64,000 bases of DNA from Ruminococcus sp. (lineage in GTDB: Bacteria; Bacillota; Clostridia; Oscillospirales; Ruminococcaceae). Location: assembly GCA_017471405.1 (NCBI GenBank), contig JAFUTK010000002.1, positions 1-64,000 of the forward strand, read 5' to 3'. Of this stretch, positions 34,401-41,986 are shown one piece after another (the stretch's first letter is position 1; each line of letters opens with the position of its first letter). Under the pieces are notes generated by a model, which did no database searches, was not told the DNA's origin, and was given only the letters and a program-made list of their open reading frames with translations. The translations under genes and the position numbers were made by a program.

Positions 34401-36100
34401 TGCTCAGCGATAATATCTCCAGAGTGGAGAGAGATGCCCTGCTGGACTGCACCTCCCTCAAGAGACTTGAAGTTCCCAGAAAAACCTATCTTGCCTATAA
34501 TTCGGTAGGCTACTATACCGGTATTGTCGATGACGGCGATGGCTGGACCTATGAGGATACGATCAAGCAGGATGATTTCGTTATTGCCTGCTACAGCGGC
34601 TCCAGAGCTTATGAATATGCTCTGGACTACGATTTCGAGTACGAGCTGCTGGGCATCATTACCGAGGGCGACTATACCTACACCGCTGATGAATACGATG
34701 AGGTAACGATATTAAAGTATTCCGGCAGCGATACTAAGGTCACTGTTCCCGATACTCTGGGCGGTATGCCTGTGACCATCATAAGCTCAAACGCCTTTGC
34801 AGACAATGCAAAGATAACTGAGGTAACACTTCCCGCATCGGTGGAAAGCATCCGTACCGATGCCTTCAAGAACTGCCCGGCGCTGACAAAGCTGGTGCTG
34901 GAGGGACAGCATGTCAGCATGAGCTACAGCTGCGGCGCTGGAATACTTGACAGTGAGGATTATTCCAAAACCAACAAGAGCTTTAGAATCTATGGCAGAT
35001 ACAACAACTACAGCTCCAAGAATTACGCTGAGGAATACGGCTTTGATTACATCGTCACCGACGTGTTTATGAGCGGAGACTTTGAGGTAGTTTATGATGA
35101 CAGCTACAACACTCCTTATCTGCACATTATAGGCTACAAGGGCTCTGACAGCGTAGTTACAGTGCCTGCGAAGATCGACGGCATACCCGTTTCAATGGTG
35201 GCATATGACACCTTCGGCAGCAATGAGAGCATTACCGAGCTCATCTTTGAGGAGGGAATAAGAGAGATCTATGGCAGCTACAACCTCCTGCCCAACCTGA
35301 AAAAGGTTACACTTCCTGGCTCGCAAATGTATCTGAGCTGGAACGCATTCTCAGGCTGTGAGAATTTGGAGGAGGTAATACTCGGCGACGGCATAGAGAA
35401 TATCTCATATATGGCATTCAGTGGCTGCCCGAAGCTAAAAAAGCTTACAGTCCCCGAGAGCGTTACTTTCATAGCATGGAATGCACTTGAGGGTACACCC
35501 TTTATTGAGGAGCTCAGAAAAGCCAACAACGGTCTGGCGATACTTAACGGTATACTCTTCAACGGTGTGGAGGCCAAGGGCGATGTGGTAATACCTAAAA
35601 CAGTCAAAGTGATTTCGCCTTACGCATTCATCGAAAGCAGCCTTACCTCTGTGGAGATCACCGGCGACTTGGAGATGCTGCCCTATGGCACCTTTATGAA
35701 CTGCACTCAGATGAAGAAGGCAGTCATCAGAGGCAATGTGGACGGCTTCGAAAATATGTCTATGGGCTTCGTTGAGGTATATGACGAAGAGGAAGGATAT
35801 TACATGGACGCCAAGACCGATGGCTTCACCATTTACTGCTACCAGTTTACCGAGGCTGAGAAATACGCCCAGAATAACGGTTTCGACATCGTTTATCTTG
35901 ACGGCAGCTTCAAGGGAGACATAAACGGAGATTCCCGCGTTGACCTTTTGGACTATGCAGTGCTGAAATCCGAGCTGGCTGGAGTTCATCAGGTAGACTA
36001 CATCAAGGCCAACGCCGATATCGACGGTGACGGCGATGTTGACAAGGCAGACCTTGAAAAGTTTGCAAATTACCTGACCGGAGCTATCGACAAGCTGTGA
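31403..36100 (+). CDS. Very large secreted LRR (BspA-like) protein with dockerin
   Basis: A 1565-residue exported protein. Signal peptide about 1-27, a beta-rich N-terminal region to about 175, then seven long repeats of about 130-230 residues. Each opens with a variant of EGDYxY...YxGSxxxVTVPDTLGG and continues with BspA-type leucine-rich repeats (AFxxCxxLxxLxIPxSV). The C-terminal 60 residues are a dockerin with two canonical calcium loops, DINGDSRVDLLD and DIDGDGDVDKAD. No catalytic motif is visible. It is probably a ligand-binding or adhesion protein carried by cohesins on the cell surface. Third gene of the dockerin cluster; a terminator follows. Confidence 0.85.
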   Translation: MKIKRFAAAVCSLMMAVNTAPMNVIAAGIPAAGSTESTAEIYVPVSPNSGTPTLSGGVTEVNENLYKFSVTAQELKESPNLRLEITLSSEEQQWYSFTVYVDAGGFYSSTDGCGCGADQTVTESIYLNEVIGGTIDNVEPDEVLDFYVNVNNYDVQIENISASDTDDSSVEGGLRYGKTLSWNYNYDEDTFEERYTLDPSAYIICYEGSGGSVTIPATLGGYSVRNISRGAFSGNTDITELVLAEGLELENSYDIFYGMTSLETVTVEGYTYIDNSGLGYYKDSVTGDDNKTDLLIKCNTSSSAASYAENNGFRVEYLDCITVGDYIIRPDNEDDSEKTAYLIKYIGSDNELTIPEELGGYRISGLNGSVFTSAGQKIKKLTIPDTVEYISYNAFQGCDELEDIVFPENVNIDRYAVEGTPWYQNKLASGELIIAGATLLDGRNVTGKVVIPDNVRYISDNAFENNTKITEVVLNDGLERIGYGAFCGCTSLHSTEIPDSVYSIEDNAFGYRYEYEDVSGEMNFIKDDSFLIIGGYDSTARSYANEYGFEFKANDLIEENGYGYVIYPYSGGYWDENDDWIEVEEDRAKLVYYTGSDSAVELPGEIGGYTVSALTSDFFKNSPVITDLTVPESLTNIEEYSLKNSNVTTLRVGSSFWPYSAWPGVSYNWEEGVYEVNDAMTIYCPYDSSAANFAAEYGVRCIYTDCETEGDFQYKLYDEEDEGVYVVKYMGDSKNVVIPETLGGKKVTVIGSNAFRGNTVMQSLKIPEGVTRIYWGAFRNCSALTDIEFPESLEDIDLDAVMDSLWYDTLIENGQMVIAGNFLLDGSAVSGDVVIPEGVKRIKDGAFEENNNITSVKLNEGLEYIEYRAFAGCENLKKIEIPESVENISNANFGLRIVWVQDDEWTSHSEEELIEGVVIYCYPYSGGYNYAVNYGVEHVLLGVETEGDYLYIINEDDEAQIVEYKGSSAKVTVPDTLGGKPVTKIGQNAFRGHTEITEMVLSDNISRVERDALLDCTSLKRLEVPRKTYLAYNSVGYYTGIVDDGDGWTYEDTIKQDDFVIACYSGSRAYEYALDYDFEYELLGIITEGDYTYTADEYDEVTILKYSGSDTKVTVPDTLGGMPVTIISSNAFADNAKITEVTLPASVESIRTDAFKNCPALTKLVLEGQHVSMSYSCGAGILDSEDYSKTNKSFRIYGRYNNYSSKNYAEEYGFDYIVTDVFMSGDFEVVYDDSYNTPYLHIIGYKGSDSVVTVPAKIDGIPVSMVAYDTFGSNESITELIFEEGIREIYGSYNLLPNLKKVTLPGSQMYLSWNAFSGCENLEEVILGDGIENISYMAFSGCPKLKKLTVPESVTFIAWNALEGTPFIEELRKANNGLAILNGILFNGVEAKGDVVIPKTVKVISPYAFIESSLTSVEITGDLEMLPYGTFMNCTQMKKAVIRGNVDGFENMSMGFVEVYDEEEGYYMDAKTDGFTIYCYQFTEAEKYAQNNGFDIVYLDGSFKGDINGDSRVDLLDYAVLKSELAGVHQVDYIKANADIDGDGDVDKADLEKFANYLTGAIDKL

Positions 36101-36111
36101 TATTACTGAAA

Positions 36112-36141
36112 AAAGGCACACCTTACCGGGTGTGCCTTTAC
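36112..36141 (+). terminator. Intrinsic terminator after the dockerin cluster
   Basis: AAAGGCACACC (36112-36122) pairs perfectly with GGTGTGCCTTT (36129-36139), loop TTACCG, T-rich tail. Confidence 0.85.
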
Positions 36142-36160
36142 TTTTGCAACAGAGAGTTTC

Positions 36161-36189
36161 TTGACAACAATTGTCGGAAGTAGTATAAT
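36161..36189 (+). promoter_or_regulatory. Promoter of the second ttcA-like gene
   Basis: TTGACA at 36161-36166 and TATAAT at 36184-36189, spacer 17. A small inverted repeat GACAA-CAA-TTGTC (36163-36175) overlaps the -35. Confidence 0.8.
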
Positions 36190-36223
36190 AACACAGGAAA
36201 ATGCATCATCGGAGGGGAAAGCC

Positions 36224-37129
36224 TTGGAGATACCAAACAGCTATGAGCTGTCGCTTGTCAGCAAGACTTACAGAAAGACCATCTGGTCAAAATTTCTAAA
36301 GGGGATAAAGGAATACAGGCTCATAAACGAGGGAGACAAGATAGCCGTCTGCATCTCCGGAGGTAAGGACTCTATGCTGATGGCGATGTGTATGAAGCGG
36401 CTGCAAAGATATACCAAGGTCCCCTTTGAGGTGGAGTATCTTGTGATGGACCCGGGCTATAACCCCGAAAACCGCCAGCGCATTGTTGAGAACGCCGAGA
36501 GACTGGAAATACCCGTAAAAATATTCGACACCCAGATATTCGACGCCGTTGTGAACATCGAGCAGAACCCCTGCTATCTCTGCGCGAGAATGCGCCGGGG
36601 CTGGCTCTACAAGACCGCCAAGGACTTAGGCTGCAATAAGATTGCACTTGGCCACCACTTCGACGACGTCATCGAGACTATAGTTATGGGTATGCTCTAC
36701 GGCTCACAGGTGCAGACTATGATGCCAAAGCTTCACAGCGAGCACTTCGAGGGCATGGAGCTGATACGTCCGCTTTATATGGTGAGAGAGGACGACATCA
36801 TCGGCTGGGCGAAGCACAATGGGCTGGAATTTATCCAGTGCGCCTGCCGCTTCACCGAAAGCTACACCCACAGTGAGGACGGCATCGGGGAGTCCAAGCG
36901 GCAGGAGGTAAAGCACCTGCTTAAGTCCCTGCGGGAGCGTGAGCCGGCGGTGGACATGAACATCTTCCGAAGCGTGGAGAACGTGAACCTGCAAACCATA
37001 ATCTCCTACCATTCGGGGGACAAGTACCACCACTTTCTCGACGACTATGAAAATGGTCAGAGCGTCCACGGCACCGTTGCGGACGGCTCAAAGATAGTGG
37101 ATTTGGAAAAGCGTAACAGAAAGGTATAG
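36224..37129 (+). CDS. TtcA-like tRNA thiolation family ATPase, second copy
   Basis: A 301-residue paralogue of the protein at 10834, nearly collinear with it: SGGKDSMLMAMCMKRLQRY, CYLCARMRRGWLYKTAKDLG, LGHHFDDVIETIVMGMLYGS and QCACRFTES are shared. The PP-loop and the TtcA-type cysteines are intact. The start is TTG 36224, with GGAGGGG at 36211-36217; the open frame extends back through the promoter, so upstream starts are not real. Unlike the first copy it is not linked to sulfur-relay genes but to a deformylase-like gene. It probably modifies a different tRNA position or set. Confidence 0.85.
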   Translation: MEIPNSYELSLVSKTYRKTIWSKFLKGIKEYRLINEGDKIAVCISGGKDSMLMAMCMKRLQRYTKVPFEVEYLVMDPGYNPENRQRIVENAERLEIPVKIFDTQIFDAVVNIEQNPCYLCARMRRGWLYKTAKDLGCNKIALGHHFDDVIETIVMGMLYGSQVQTMMPKLHSEHFEGMELIRPLYMVREDDIIGWAKHNGLEFIQCACRFTESYTHSEDGIGESKRQEVKHLLKSLREREPAVDMNIFRSVENVNLQTIISYHSGDKYHHFLDDYENGQSVHGTVADGSKIVDLEKRNRKV

Positions 37130-37131
37130 AA

Positions 37132-37542
37132 ATGATAAGACCCATAATGCGGGACACCGCATTTTTAAAGAAGAAGAGCACTCCCGCCGGCAGGGCAGAC
37201 CTGCCCATAGCCGCCGACTTGCGGGACACGCTGGAGGCTCACCGGGAGGGCTGCGTCGGCATGGCGGCCAATATGATAGGCTTTTCAAAGCGCATCATCA
37301 TATTCTCGACAGAGGACGGCGACAGGGTAATGCTGAACCCTGTGATAGTTTCAAAGTCCGGCAGATACGAGACCGAGGAGGGCTGCCTGTCCCTGACGAG
37401 AAAGCGAAAGGCCGTCAGATATGAGAGCATAACGGTGAAATATCAGAGCGAGGAAATGAAGACCTGCCGGGAGAGCTTCTCGGGCTTCACTGCACAAATA
37501 ATCCAGCATGAGTGCGACCATCTCGAGGGGATAATAATATAG
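37132..37542 (+). CDS. Peptide deformylase-like protein, atypical active site
   Basis: A 136-residue short deformylase homologue. Metal ligands are present: Cys85 in EEGCLSL and His126/His130 in QHECDHLEGI with catalytic Glu127. The first motif, normally GxGLAAPQxG, reads GCVGMAANMIG, so the Pro and the catalytic Gln are replaced by Asn and Met (position 48). It may be weakly active or act on a different formylated substrate. It begins two bases after the ttcA-like gene. Confidence 0.85.
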   Translation: MIRPIMRDTAFLKKKSTPAGRADLPIAADLRDTLEAHREGCVGMAANMIGFSKRIIIFSTEDGDRVMLNPVIVSKSGRYETEEGCLSLTRKRKAVRYESITVKYQSEEMKTCRESFSGFTAQIIQHECDHLEGIII

Positions 37543-37556
37543 CAAGGAGCAATTAG

Positions 37557-38270
37557 ATGATATACGAAAAGAACGGATACGTTGCGGGGAGTATGTGCGA
37601 TGCGGCGGTGAAGCTCTCGCCTATCGCTGTCTGCGGGCTCATAGAGGACTGCGTTACCGAGCTGCTGGGCAGCCTTGGCATTGACGGCGTTACCGCTATG
37701 AAAAAATACGGCGCTATGTGGGTGTTCTCCAAGAATAGCATTAAGATGCACCGCCGTCCGGGCTGGCTTGAAAAATTCAAGGTGCGCTGCTTCATCTCGG
37801 GACATTCCCCGCTGCGGCTTTTCATAGACACCAGAGTTGAGAGCGAGCAGGGCGAGCCGCTGGTGAGCTCCCGGGTTGAGGTCGCAGGGATAGACCTGGA
37901 AAGCGGGCGAATTCGCAAGCCCCAGACCGTAGGCTTTGAAGAGAGTATGGAGCATCCGGAGCCCCTTGACGATGTAGCCATCACCCGCTTTCCCAAGCAG
38001 GCAGGGGAGCCCATTGAGACAGTAAAGGTGCGCTCCACCAGCATTGACTACTGCTTTCACACCAACAACATTGAATATGTCAGGTTCATACTGAACACTA
38101 TCCCGGAGAAGGAGCTGACCTCCCGGGGGATAAGCGAGCTGGAGCTGCACTACCGCATCCAGTCCCACGAGGGGGACGAGCTGACCATTGAGCGCCTTGA
38201 CACCGAGGACGGGCGCTTCTTCATCGTCAGATGCGCAGGCAGCGAGGCAGTATCCTGCCGGCTGGTGTAG
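37557..38270 (+). CDS. Acyl-ACP thioesterase (FatA/FatB-like double hot-dog)
   Basis: A 237-residue protein matching bacterial acyl-ACP thioesterases, which release fatty acids from acyl carrier protein. The N-terminal hot-dog domain includes MKKYGAMWVFSKNSIKMHRR and WLEKFKVRCFIS. The C-terminal half contains SIDYCFHTNNIEYVRFILN, with the Asn/His residues typical of the active site, and ELELHYRIQSHEGD. AAGGAG lies upstream of ATG 37557. It follows the deformylase-like gene by 14 bases and is probably in the same transcript. Confidence 0.8.
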   Translation: MIYEKNGYVAGSMCDAAVKLSPIAVCGLIEDCVTELLGSLGIDGVTAMKKYGAMWVFSKNSIKMHRRPGWLEKFKVRCFISGHSPLRLFIDTRVESEQGEPLVSSRVEVAGIDLESGRIRKPQTVGFEESMEHPEPLDDVAITRFPKQAGEPIETVKVRSTSIDYCFHTNNIEYVRFILNTIPEKELTSRGISELELHYRIQSHEGDELTIERLDTEDGRFFIVRCAGSEAVSCRLV

Positions 38271-38537
38271 GCGGGGCACGCCCCCGGTGCACACGGTGCA
38301 CCACCGAAGTCGCGTTACGCTCCCGATGGTCGCTTTCAAGAGTGCAGGCGACGTAAGGAAGCGCCCGCGGTTGTGACGTTTGTTAGTGAGGTAAATCGGA
38401 ATTTGCGGGGCGCGCCCCCGCGGGCGAAGTCGCGTTACGCTCCCGATGGTCGCTTTCAAGAGTGCAGGCGACGTAAGGGAGTGCCCGCGGTTGTGACGTT
38501 TGTTAGTGAGGTAAATCGGAATTTAGAGGTGTGATAC
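38271..38537 (+). repeat. Tandem 120-bp intergenic repeat with palindromic GC-rich units
   Basis: The sequence beginning CGAAGTCGCGTTACG at 38305 is repeated at 38425 (period 120); the roughly 100 bases that can be compared differ at only two sites. Between and before the copies are GC palindromes (GCGGGGCACGCCCCCG at 38271, GCGGGGCGCGCCCCCGC at 38405). Each copy ends GTAAATCGGAATTT. The end module recurs inverted at 41954-41986. No coding potential; it looks like a REP/MITE-type element. Confidence 0.8.
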
Positions 38538-38849
38538 ATGAAACGAAGCAAAGCGATTACGCTTATAGATATATTTGCATATTTGATGAATGATTTGCTT
38601 GGATGGTTTATCATTATATGCTTTGATTTAACTGGATATGATTGTAAGTTTCAAAACTTGAAGTTACATTGGGCAATTCTTGTAATAGGTATTATTCATA
38701 TAGTATTAAGCTTCATTTGTACTGTGTTCTTCTTTAAAAAGGAGAGAACAAAACGTCGCATTCAAATTGGGAATAAGTTGTTTATCTATAATGTAATAAT
38801 GACAGTATTTCCATATTTGTATTTAGCATTTACATGGGTTATTACATAA
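38538..38849 (+). CDS. Small AT-rich membrane protein, unknown
   Basis: A 103-residue protein with three predicted membrane segments (about 8-30, 43-66, 80-100). I do not recognise it. Base use is strongly AT-rich with codons such as ATA, TTA and AAA/AAT, unlike the GC-rich neighbours, and it lies directly after the 120-bp repeats, so it is probably acquired. GAGGTG at 38526-38531 is a plausible ribosome site. No terminator or promoter of its own was evident. Confidence 0.55.
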   Translation: MKRSKAITLIDIFAYLMNDLLGWFIIICFDLTGYDCKFQNLKLHWAILVIGIIHIVLSFICTVFFFKKERTKRRIQIGNKLFIYNVIMTVFPYLYLAFTWVIT

Positions 38850-38891
38850 ATTCTGATTTATCTTAAGAACACATAAAAAGGAGCACCAAAA

Positions 38892-40025
38892 ATGAGAAGA
38901 AAAAGCATCGCGGCATTGCTCGCAGCGGTATTGCTGACAGGCTGCGGGAACGCAATCGGGGAGAATACCTCCCTCACCCCGCTGACTACTACCACTACTA
39001 CCGCAGCAGAAACCACTACCACTGTCACCTCCGCAGAGCCGGAGACTACCACCACGACTACCCCTCCCGCCGAAACCACTACAACTACTACCGCCCTGCC
39101 GGAGGGCATTATCCCCTCCTACGGAGAGTGGGCATCCAATAATATCATCATCGCCGACAGGTACGAGGGGGATAAGATAAGAGCCCTCCTGCCTTTCTAC
39201 TCCACCGACAGCATCGGAGTGATGTATGCCGAGGTCATAAACGACTATAAGGAAATGGTGGGGGAGGACGTCAACGTCTACAATCTCAGCGCACCGCTGG
39301 CCTCTGCTTTCTACATGCCGGAGAGCATGAGTGACGCCTATGACGATGAGAACGCCGCCATTGAGAATATCGGCTTGGCACTTGATGAGGAAATTCCCAA
39401 CATTAATATGGTGCCGGTGCTCTCAAACCATTTGGCGGAGTATATCTACTCCCGAACCGACCACCACTGGCAGCCGCTGGGAGCCTACTATTCCGCGCAG
39501 GAGTTCTGCCGCGCCGCCGGCGTCCCCTTTGCAGACCTCTCTGACTATGAGGAATGTAGGATAGAGAATTTCTGCGGGACTATGTATACCTTCAGCGGGT
39601 ATATCCCCGAGCTTAAGCAATATCCCGACACCTTCATCTACTACAAGCCCACCAACGAATACACCACCAAGTATTATGACGAGGCTTTCACCTCCAGCTG
39701 GGAGGGCGACCTTATCTTAGATTGGGTATCCGGCGAAAACTGCTACTCTGCCTTTATGGGCGGAGACCGTAACATCGCAGAGATTACCACCGATGTGGGC
39801 AACGGCAGGTGCTGTGTGCTCATCAAGGACAGCTACGGCAATGCGATGGTGCCCTTCCTTGTGGGCAGCTTTGAGAAGATATATGTCGTAGACTTCCGCC
39901 ATATTGAGATAGGCATGGAGGAGTTCTTCCAAAAAGTCGGCGCCACCGATATCCTCTTCGGAATGTCCGTATCCAGCGGCTACACCCCCGGCCAGATCGA
40001 GCTGATAAAGGGAATGATGAGATGA
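38892..40025 (+). CDS. DHHW-family (AlgJ/DltD-like) lipoprotein with Thr-rich linker
   Basis: A 377-residue surface lipoprotein. Signal peptide with lipobox LLTGC (Cys18), a linker at about 29-70 made of repeated Thr runs with Glu and Pro (likely glycosylated or extended), then a SGNH-like domain. It contains the family-defining DHHW at 190-193 (RTDHHWQPLGAYY) and LIKDSYGNAMVPFLV, a conserved Ser/Asn block. DHHW proteins usually work with an MBOAT acyltransferase to modify wall polymers; an MBOAT-like gene is at 45483. GGAGC precedes ATG 38892. Confidence 0.8.
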   Translation: MRRKSIAALLAAVLLTGCGNAIGENTSLTPLTTTTTTAAETTTTVTSAEPETTTTTTPPAETTTTTTALPEGIIPSYGEWASNNIIIADRYEGDKIRALLPFYSTDSIGVMYAEVINDYKEMVGEDVNVYNLSAPLASAFYMPESMSDAYDDENAAIENIGLALDEEIPNINMVPVLSNHLAEYIYSRTDHHWQPLGAYYSAQEFCRAAGVPFADLSDYEECRIENFCGTMYTFSGYIPELKQYPDTFIYYKPTNEYTTKYYDEAFTSSWEGDLILDWVSGENCYSAFMGGDRNIAEITTDVGNGRCCVLIKDSYGNAMVPFLVGSFEKIYVVDFRHIEIGMEEFFQKVGATDILFGMSVSSGYTPGQIELIKGMMR

Positions 40026-40062
40026 AAAATTAAGATATATCGCCTTGCGGCGATGAATATTT

Positions 40063-40086
40063 AAAGCGCCCCATTCGGGGCGCTTT
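40063..40086. terminator. Bidirectional terminator between convergent genes
   Basis: AAAGCGCCCC-ATTC-GGGGCGCTTT, a perfect 10-bp stem followed by T on the plus strand and preceded by an A-rich stretch, between the convergent genes ending at 40025 and 40087. Confidence 0.85.
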
Positions 40087-40662
40087 TTATATGCGCTGTA
40101 TGAATTCATCGGAGTAGAAGTGCAGAAACTCCTCAAGGCAGAGGCCGTTCTCCGTTATTATGGCTGCCGCCTCCGCCCCTACATATCGGTAATGCCAGGG
40201 CTCATAGGATATACCGGTCAGGTGCTCCTTCATTCGAGGGTAGCGCAGGATAAACCCGAACTTGTGGGCGCTTTTACCGAGCCAGCGGCTCTGAGGCGTG
40301 AGAAAGAAGCCGTCCTCGGTGTCATCAGCCTTAGGGGTGCAGAGGTCCACCGCCAACCCGCAGTTGTGCTCGCTGTGCCCGGGACGGGCAAGGGTGCGGG
40401 CAGTGACCCGCTCTGCCTCCGCAAGGGAGAGCCCTCCCGAATGGAGCTTTTCCGTCTCCTGCTGCCAGAGCCGCTGCTGATACTCTCGGGAGCGGTAGCC
40501 GGAGAGCGCCTTTATGATGACCCCCTCCCGCTTCGCTGTTTCAAGCATTGCCCTGAGGGCTGCCGCCGCCTGACGCTCTAGCATAACCCCGCAGGCGTTC
40601 TCTAGTGTGAAGCCGCCCTCCGGCGCTTCGTTTATGGCGTCTACCAGAATAAGATAATCCAT
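40087..40662 (-). CDS. D-Ala-D-Ala carboxypeptidase, VanY/M15B family
   Basis: A 191-residue zinc peptidase that trims peptidoglycan stem peptides. SGYRSREYQQRLW at 54-66, the zinc motif HSEHNCGLAVD (His99, Asp106) and EPWHYRYVG (Glu154, His157) are all intact, along with GFILRYP and TGISYEP. No signal peptide or membrane segment is visible, unusual for a wall enzyme; either export is non-classical or the substrate is an internalised muropeptide. GGGAG precedes the ATG. Monocistronic, divergent from spoIIP. Confidence 0.9.
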   Translation of the reverse strand: MDYLILVDAINEAPEGGFTLENACGVMLERQAAAALRAMLETAKREGVIIKALSGYRSREYQQRLWQQETEKLHSGGLSLAEAERVTARTLARPGHSEHNCGLAVDLCTPKADDTEDGFFLTPQSRWLGKSAHKFGFILRYPRMKEHLTGISYEPWHYRYVGAEAAAIITENGLCLEEFLHFYSDEFIQRI

Positions 40663-40750
40663 ATCATCACTCCCTGTATATTATATGCTCCCGCCCGTGA
40701 TATGCATACTTTCCCGGCTAGGACAATAAGATATATAAGAGGTGATGACG

Positions 40751-41908
40751 TTGGACAGACGAAGAACAGCGCTGCGCTCGCTGGGAGTGATATTCGCGGC
40801 ATTTGTGCTGCCGCTGGCAGTGTGGGGCTTCTCGGAGATAGCCCCTGCACTTTCCTATGCTGCTGCCGGCTCGGCGGGACTTGCCCTCGGGGTGATGCAT
40901 CTTCCTCAGCAGGAGAGCTCACAAGCCGGATTGAAGCTGTATGTCTCCGCTCCGCCCAGCGGGTCCGGCTGGGATATAGAGGCTGCCCCAGAGGAGGTGC
41001 AGGAACATCTTCCGGAGGCTGAGCCTGTGGGGATAGAGTCCGCCAAGCCCTCGGCAGAGGTCCTCGCCCAGATACCATACCCGGAGTCTCAGGACAGCCG
41101 GGACGGCGTTATCGAGAAGATGAATTTCGGGCACTATGAGGGCTCACAGTATTTTGACCTTGACGGCGGCGGGCAGGTGCGCAACTGCACCTCCCGCTCC
41201 AATCAGGAGCTTTACGAGGAGAGCGGGAAGGACATCGACTTCTCCCTTGACTATGAGAAGGGCGAGCCGCTGGTGCTCATCTACCACACCCACGCCACTG
41301 AAAGCTTTGAGCCCGGTGACCGCGGCTTTTATGACAATTCTTTTCTGAGTAAGACCACCGACCCCGCCAAGAGCGTCATCGAGGTGGGGAACAGGATATG
41401 CGCGGAGCTGGAAAAGGCGGGCATTCCTTACATACACGACACCCTTATCCATGACCTTCCCAGCTACAACGCCGCCTACGATTCCTCCCGGAAAACTGTG
41501 AAGGAGCTGCTGGCGGAGTATCCGTCAGTCAGGATAGTGCTGGATATCCACAGAGACGCTATCCAGCGGCAGGACGGCACCCGCCTTATGCCGGTAACGG
41601 AGGTAGACGGCAGGGAGGCCGCCCAGATAATGATAATCTCTGGCTGTGACGATGGCACTATGGGTATGCCGGAGCATATAAAGAACTTTCATTTTGCATG
41701 TGCGCTGCAATCGCGCTTCGAGAGCAGCTATGAGGGCATCACCAGGCCCATACTTTTCGACTACCGCCACTATAATCAAGACCTGACCACCGGCTCGTTG
41801 CTGATAGAAGTGGGAAGTCACGGAAACTCATTGGAGCAGGCCTTTTATTCCGGTGAGCTCATCGGCAGGACGCTGGCAGAGCTTATCAGTGAGGGAAATG
41901 CCGGCTGA
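40751..41908 (+). CDS. spoIIP: Stage II sporulation protein P-like amidase
   Basis: A 385-residue membrane-anchored N-acetylmuramoyl-L-alanine amidase that thins septal peptidoglycan during engulfment in endospore formers. One membrane segment at about 10-35, a variable linker to about 140, then the SpoIIP domain with LIYHTHATESF, VLDIHRDAI and LIEVGSHGNSLEQA, carrying the zinc His and Glu residues. The start is taken as TTG 40751, with AGGTGA at 40740-40745; upstream GTG/ATG codons overlap the ribosome site. Its presence suggests a sporulation-capable lineage. Confidence 0.85.
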   Translation: MDRRRTALRSLGVIFAAFVLPLAVWGFSEIAPALSYAAAGSAGLALGVMHLPQQESSQAGLKLYVSAPPSGSGWDIEAAPEEVQEHLPEAEPVGIESAKPSAEVLAQIPYPESQDSRDGVIEKMNFGHYEGSQYFDLDGGGQVRNCTSRSNQELYEESGKDIDFSLDYEKGEPLVLIYHTHATESFEPGDRGFYDNSFLSKTTDPAKSVIEVGNRICAELEKAGIPYIHDTLIHDLPSYNAAYDSSRKTVKELLAEYPSVRIVLDIHRDAIQRQDGTRLMPVTEVDGREAAQIMIISGCDDGTMGMPEHIKNFHFACALQSRFESSYEGITRPILFDYRHYNQDLTTGSLLIEVGSHGNSLEQAFYSGELIGRTLAELISEGNAG

Positions 41909-41914
41909 AAAAAT

Positions 41915-41939
41915 AATGCCCGCCGAAAGGCGGGCATTT
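41915..41939 (+). terminator. Intrinsic terminator after spoIIP
   Basis: AATGCCCGCC-GAAA-GGCGGGCATT, a perfect 10-bp stem with a GNRA-type loop, followed by a T-rich tail. Confidence 0.85.
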
Positions 41940-41953
41940 GTTTATATACAGAA

Positions 41954-41986
41954 TTTGCGGGGGCGTGCCCCGCCAAATTCCGATTT
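41954..41986 (-). repeat. Dispersed copy of the GC-palindrome / TAAATCGGAATTT element
   Basis: Read on the minus strand it is TAAATCGGAATTTGG followed by CGGGGCACGCCCCCGC, almost identical to 38393-38421. It lies between spoIIP and hisC, abutting the hisC stop. Confidence 0.7.

Noticed and set aside
40676..40712. A SigE-type promoter for spoIIP (GTATATT and CATACTTT)
   Set aside because: The CATACTTT element fits, but the spacing of 22 bases is too long for SigE, so it was not listed as a feature.
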